Origin: Tragulus kanchil
Taxonomy: Eukaryota > Chordata > Mammalia > Artiodactyla > Tragulidae
Assembly (NCBI GenBank): GCA_022376925.1
Contig: JAIOJX010000025.1
Coordinates: 188,542,801 to 188,606,800, forward strand
Direction: 5' to 3'
DNA: 64,000 nucleotides
The notes beneath the pieces were generated by a model. It did not search any database and had not been told where the DNA came from. It was given only the letters and a program-made list of their open reading frames with translations. Position 1 is the stretch's first letter; each line of letters starts with the position of its first letter. A program made the translations under genes and the position numbers. Positions 60,604 to 64,000 of this stretch are shown piece by piece.

Positions 60604-61045
60604 GTGGGTTGAATGCGCTGCTGGACGGTGACCTCAGGTCACTGTCTTACGGTCATTACGGTTATTGGGCAAACTTCCCGATGTATAAGTTATTTGGCGG
60701 AGAGGATCACCCTGTAGTTTCCTCTTGAGACAGGCTATCAAAGTATGCAAAATAGCCTTGAATACAACCTTAAGAGTGAATTGCATAAAACAGGAAATAA
60801 AACATAAAACAGGAAAGCCAGACACAAGAGCACAGGTTCCAAGCTTGTTTTGTTTTTCTGGTTGTCAGGTTTCCTTAAGTAAAACCATCTCTGATGCCAT
60901 TAATCATGCCAATTGTGGCTGAATTCTCAAAAGATGAGTGAGGTCTCCAGATTGGTCCAGTAACACAAGACAAAGCAGCAGAAGTCAGTATATCTTCTGA
61001 ACATCAGCGTCCTAGACGCTGATTTTATGACAAAAAAAAGCAGGA

Positions 61046-61197
61046 GGGACCTCCCTGGTGGTCCATTGGCTAAGACCCTGCACTCCGAATGCAGGGGGGC
61101 TGGGTTCCATCGCTGGTCAGGAAACTAGATCCCACATGTCGCAACTAAAGATTCCACATGCCACAAATAAGACCCAGTGCAGCCAAATAAGCAAATA
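61046..61197 (+). mobile_element. tRNA-derived SINE, first copy
   Basis: GGGACCTCCCTGGTGGTCCA, CTGGGTTCCATCGCTGG and AACTAAAGATTCCACATGCC, with an A-rich tail. Repeated at 62174. Confidence 0.87.
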
Positions 61198-61601
61198 GAA
61201 CTTCATAGGGAAAAAAACAGCAGGAGGTCAGTCTAGCAGCTATTTTTCCTAAGTGCTGATCATGTATTTCTACATCCAGCTCAGCGTTATGTTGACCAGT
61301 GTGGAATTCTCTCTCTGTTTATCTTAGCCATGACATCTAAAGTGTTCTGTTGCAAAGTGTCATAACCCGTCCTGCAGAAATCCCAGGAGATGCAGCAAGC
61401 ATGCACGAGCAGAGACGGCAGTGTGAGAGCCTGGGGTGAGGAACGGGGAGAAGGCAGGTGGCGAAGAGCCCCTTGGGGCGGCAGTCACTGTGGGCAGACT
61501 GTGGGCGTGCGTGCACAAACACCCAGGGACATATCAACACTCAGCAAGCAGCGTCGCCTGCGACCGATCCCGTCCCAAGTGGCGGCGCCGTGGCAGCCAG
61601 C

Positions 61602-61731
61602 ATGGGAGCGCGTGTCGTCACCTGCCTCCTGAGCTTTTGTTTTTCACTTTCAACCGCTTTTTACTTCCACGTAGGGGAACGTGAGGAGAAGTGCATCATC
61701 GAAGACGTTCCGAGCGACACCCTGATCGCAG
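61602..61731 (+). CDS. TMED11: TMED11 first coding exon, copy 3
   Basis: Identical in coding sequence to copy 1, with intact frame and GTGGGT donor. The upstream flank differs beyond 61514, because it is the left edge of the second R16 unit. Only one of the three exons can be expected in the real genome. This copy and copy 1 support the correct reading frame. Confidence 0.82.
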
Positions 61732-62173
61732 GTGGGTTGAATGCGCTGCTGGACGGTGACCTCAGGTCACTGTCTTACGGTCATTACGGTTATTGGGCAA
61801 ACTTCCCGATGTATAAGTTATTTGGCGGAGAGGATCACCCTGTAGTTTCCTCTTGAGACAGGCTATCAAAGTATGCAAAATAGCCTTGAATACAACCTTA
61901 AGAGTGAATTGCATAAAACAGGAAATAAAACATAAAACAGGAAAGCCAGACACAAGAGCACAGGTTCCAAGCTTGTTTTGTTTTTCTGGTTGTCAGGTTT
62001 CCTTAAGTAAAACCATCTCTGATGCCATTAATCATGCCAATTGTGGCTGAATTCTCAAAAGATGAGTGAGGTCTCCAGATTGGTCCAGTAACACAAGACA
62101 AAGCAGCAGAAGTCAGTATATCTTCTGAACATCAGCGTCCTAGACGCTGATTTTATGACAAAAAAAAGCAGGA

Positions 62174-62325
62174 GGGACCTCCCTGGTGGTCCATTGGCTA
62201 AGACCCTGCACTCCGAATGCAGGGGGGCTGGGTTCCATCGCTGGTCAGGAAACTAGATCCCACATGTCGCAACTAAAGATTCCACATGCCACAAATAAGA
62301 CCCAGTGCAGCCAAATAAGCAAATA
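62174..62325 (+). mobile_element. tRNA-derived SINE, second copy
   Basis: R16 duplicate of the element at 61046. Confidence 0.87.
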
Positions 62326-62379
62326 GAACTTCATAGGGAAAAAAACAGCAGGAGGTCAGTCTAGCAGCTATTTTTCCTA

Positions 62380-64000
62380 AGTGCTGATCATGTATTTCTA
62401 CATCCAGCTCAGCGTTATGTTGACCAGTGTGGAATTCTCTCTCTGTTTATCTTAGCCATGACATCTAAAGTGTTCTGTTGCAAAGTGTCATAACCCGTCC
62501 TGCAGAAATCCCAGGAGATGCAGCAAGCATGCACGAGCAGAGACGGCAGTGTGAGAGCCTGGGGTGAGGAACGGGGAGAAGGCAGGTGGCGAAGAGCCCC
62601 TTGGGGCGGCAGTCACTGTGGGCAGATGCTGTGCCTGTGGTCGTGGCGTGTTAACAAAACCGGCCAGATCGATCCCGGCGCTGCCAGGAACCGCCGTCTT
62701 CCCTGGACAAGCTCCTAGCCTCTCCGCTGCACTTGCAAAGTGGGATTTAAAAAATAACACCACCTATTCCTTTCTGTTGCAATGAAGACTGGATTAATAC
62801 TTGTAAGGCTCCTAGAACCCAGACAGCCTCACAGAATGCACTGTGTTTGCTCCTGTCTCTGATCCTGCCTCGCTCTCTCTGAACCAGGGATGCTGTGACC
62901 CCCTGGCTCTCTGGCAGCTGGGCATTCTCCTGGCCACCTGTGAGGTGTCCAGCCAGCACTTGAAGGGGCGGAGGAGGAGGAGGAAAAGAGACGGGAGTAG
63001 CCTGCCCACCTGCCTGCTACCTCATGGCCCCCCAGCTGGATGAGCTTGGCCTGGATACTCTTATGACACCAGCCCAAGAATCACCTGGCCCAGGAGGGCA
63101 GGTCCGGCCAGACGGCATCTGGCAGCTGTGTGGGAACAGGTCCTGAGTCAGGAACTCCTGTGAGTCCCTGTCCCTGTGGACACGGCCGGCCACCCTTCTC
63201 CTTGTTCTGTCCCAGTTCCTCCCCGAGTCTGGCTGTTTGCCCTCCCCCCCCACCTGTGCCTCTGTCACTGTCCCCCATGCTGAGGTCCCTTGGCCACCGC
63301 TCCCAGCAGTTATGTAGGTTCAGAGCTTAGCTACTCAAAGCCTACTGCAACTACAGGAAAATGTGGAAACATGTCAGGGCTGGTGCTTCAGTTTTTCTTT
63401 AAAAGAGAATATGGTCCTGGAGTCTCTGAATATATAATATGATAAAGGAGCAAAGAGATCAAACTGGGCAATCCTAAAGGAAAGAATGGCTTCTAGTGCT
63501 GATCATGTATTTCTACATCCAGCTCAGCGTTATGTTGACCAGTGTGGAATTCTCTCTCTGTTTATCTTAGCCATGACATCTAAAGTGTTCTGTTGCAAAG
63601 TGTCATAACCCGTCCTGCAGAAATCCCAGGAGATGCAGCAAGCATGCACGAGCAGAGACGGCAGTGTGAGAGCCTGGGGTGAGGAACGGGGAGAAGGCAG
63701 GTGGCGAAGAGCCCCTTGGGGCGGCAGTCACTGTGGGCAGATGCTGTGCCTGTGGTCGTGGCGTGTTAACAAAACCGGCCAGATCGATCCCGGCGCTGCC
63801 AGGAACCGCCGTCTTCCCTGGACAAGCTCCTAGCCTCTCCGCTGCACTTGCAAAGTGGGATTTAAAAAATAACACCACCTATTCCTTTCTGTTGCAATGA
63901 AGACTGGATTAATACTTGTAAGGCTCCTAGAACCCAGACAGCCTCACAGAATGCACTGTGTTTGCTCCTGTCTCTGATCCTGCCTCGCTCTCTCTGAACC
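62380..64000 (+). repeat. Tandem duplication R17 (units 62380-63494 and 63495 to window end)
   Basis: Direct copies spaced 1115 bases. The second unit is cut by the window end. The segment from AGTGCTGATCATG also occurs at about 61252 through R16, giving three copies. Confidence 0.92.
62627..63494. other. TMED11 intron or flank, nothing recognised
   Basis: Unique sequence, part of the first R17 unit. I looked for the next TMED11 exon (GOLD domain) and did not find it. Confidence 0.45.

Larger units (their letters stand above)
58571..60757 (+). repeat. Tandem duplication R15 (units 58571-59662 and 59663-60757)
   Basis: Direct copies spaced 1092 bases, each with a Bov-tA SINE and the TMED11 first exon. 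The second copy has lost one base inside the exon (GTAGGGG to GTGGGG), which breaks its frame. The junction shares ATAGCC/ACAGCC. Confidence 0.93.
60387..62626 (+). repeat. Tandem duplication R16 (units 60387-61498 and 61514-62626)
   Basis: Direct copies spaced 1127-1128 bases. The first unit overlaps the second R15 unit (60387-60757), producing a third copy of the TMED11 exon. Confidence 0.93.

Overview
This window is nuclear DNA from a ruminant mammal, most likely a bovid. The evidence is vertebrate split genes with GT/AG introns and AATAAA signals, together with ruminant-specific repeats: Bov-A2, Bov-tA and ART2-type SINEs, cetartiodactyl CHR-type tRNA SINEs, and mariner and L1 remnants. 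It contains no bacterial or phage genes, operons or CRISPR array.

Three genes lie on the + strand, in the order of human 4p16.3 read toward the telomere. (1) The 3' half of CTBP1 occupies 731-4655: five distinct coding exons, the stop codon and the 3' UTR. (2) SPON2 (mindin) occupies about 42081-46145: promoter, non-coding exon 1 and five coding exons giving about 332 residues. (3) The first coding exon of TMED11, a p24-family cargo receptor, appears three times at 59383, 60475 and 61602. A processed TMA7 pseudogene (58255-58545) and a CpG island with a palindromic RFX X-box (55314) lie upstream of TMED11. Much of the intergenic space is repeat. Antisense L1 fills 21390-22345 and 32035-34260. 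A mariner carrying a SINE lies at 35995-36793. A younger L1 inserted into an older L1 lies at 52896-55254. A retroviral LTR fragment ends near 14370.

The dominant structural signal is not biological content. Seventeen separate segments are each present as a direct tandem copy at a spacing of 0.96-1.17 kb, regardless of whether they hold exons, introns, unique DNA or transposons. Sequence divergence concentrates at the edges of the units. In several places neighbouring duplications overlap, so a short stretch is present three times. This is best explained by unmerged overlapping contig ends in a draft assembly. The duplicated CTBP1, SPON2 and TMED11 exons should therefore be read as single exons unless long reads show otherwise.

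The three genes are not functionally linked in any obvious way: a nuclear NAD(H)-sensing corepressor, a secreted matrix/innate-immune lectin, and an early secretory pathway cargo receptor. They share a syntenic block. I found no convincing undescribed biological system. The observations most worth checking are the systematic duplications, the orphan CpG island with its X-box, and whether TMED11 (a pseudogene in human) is intact here.
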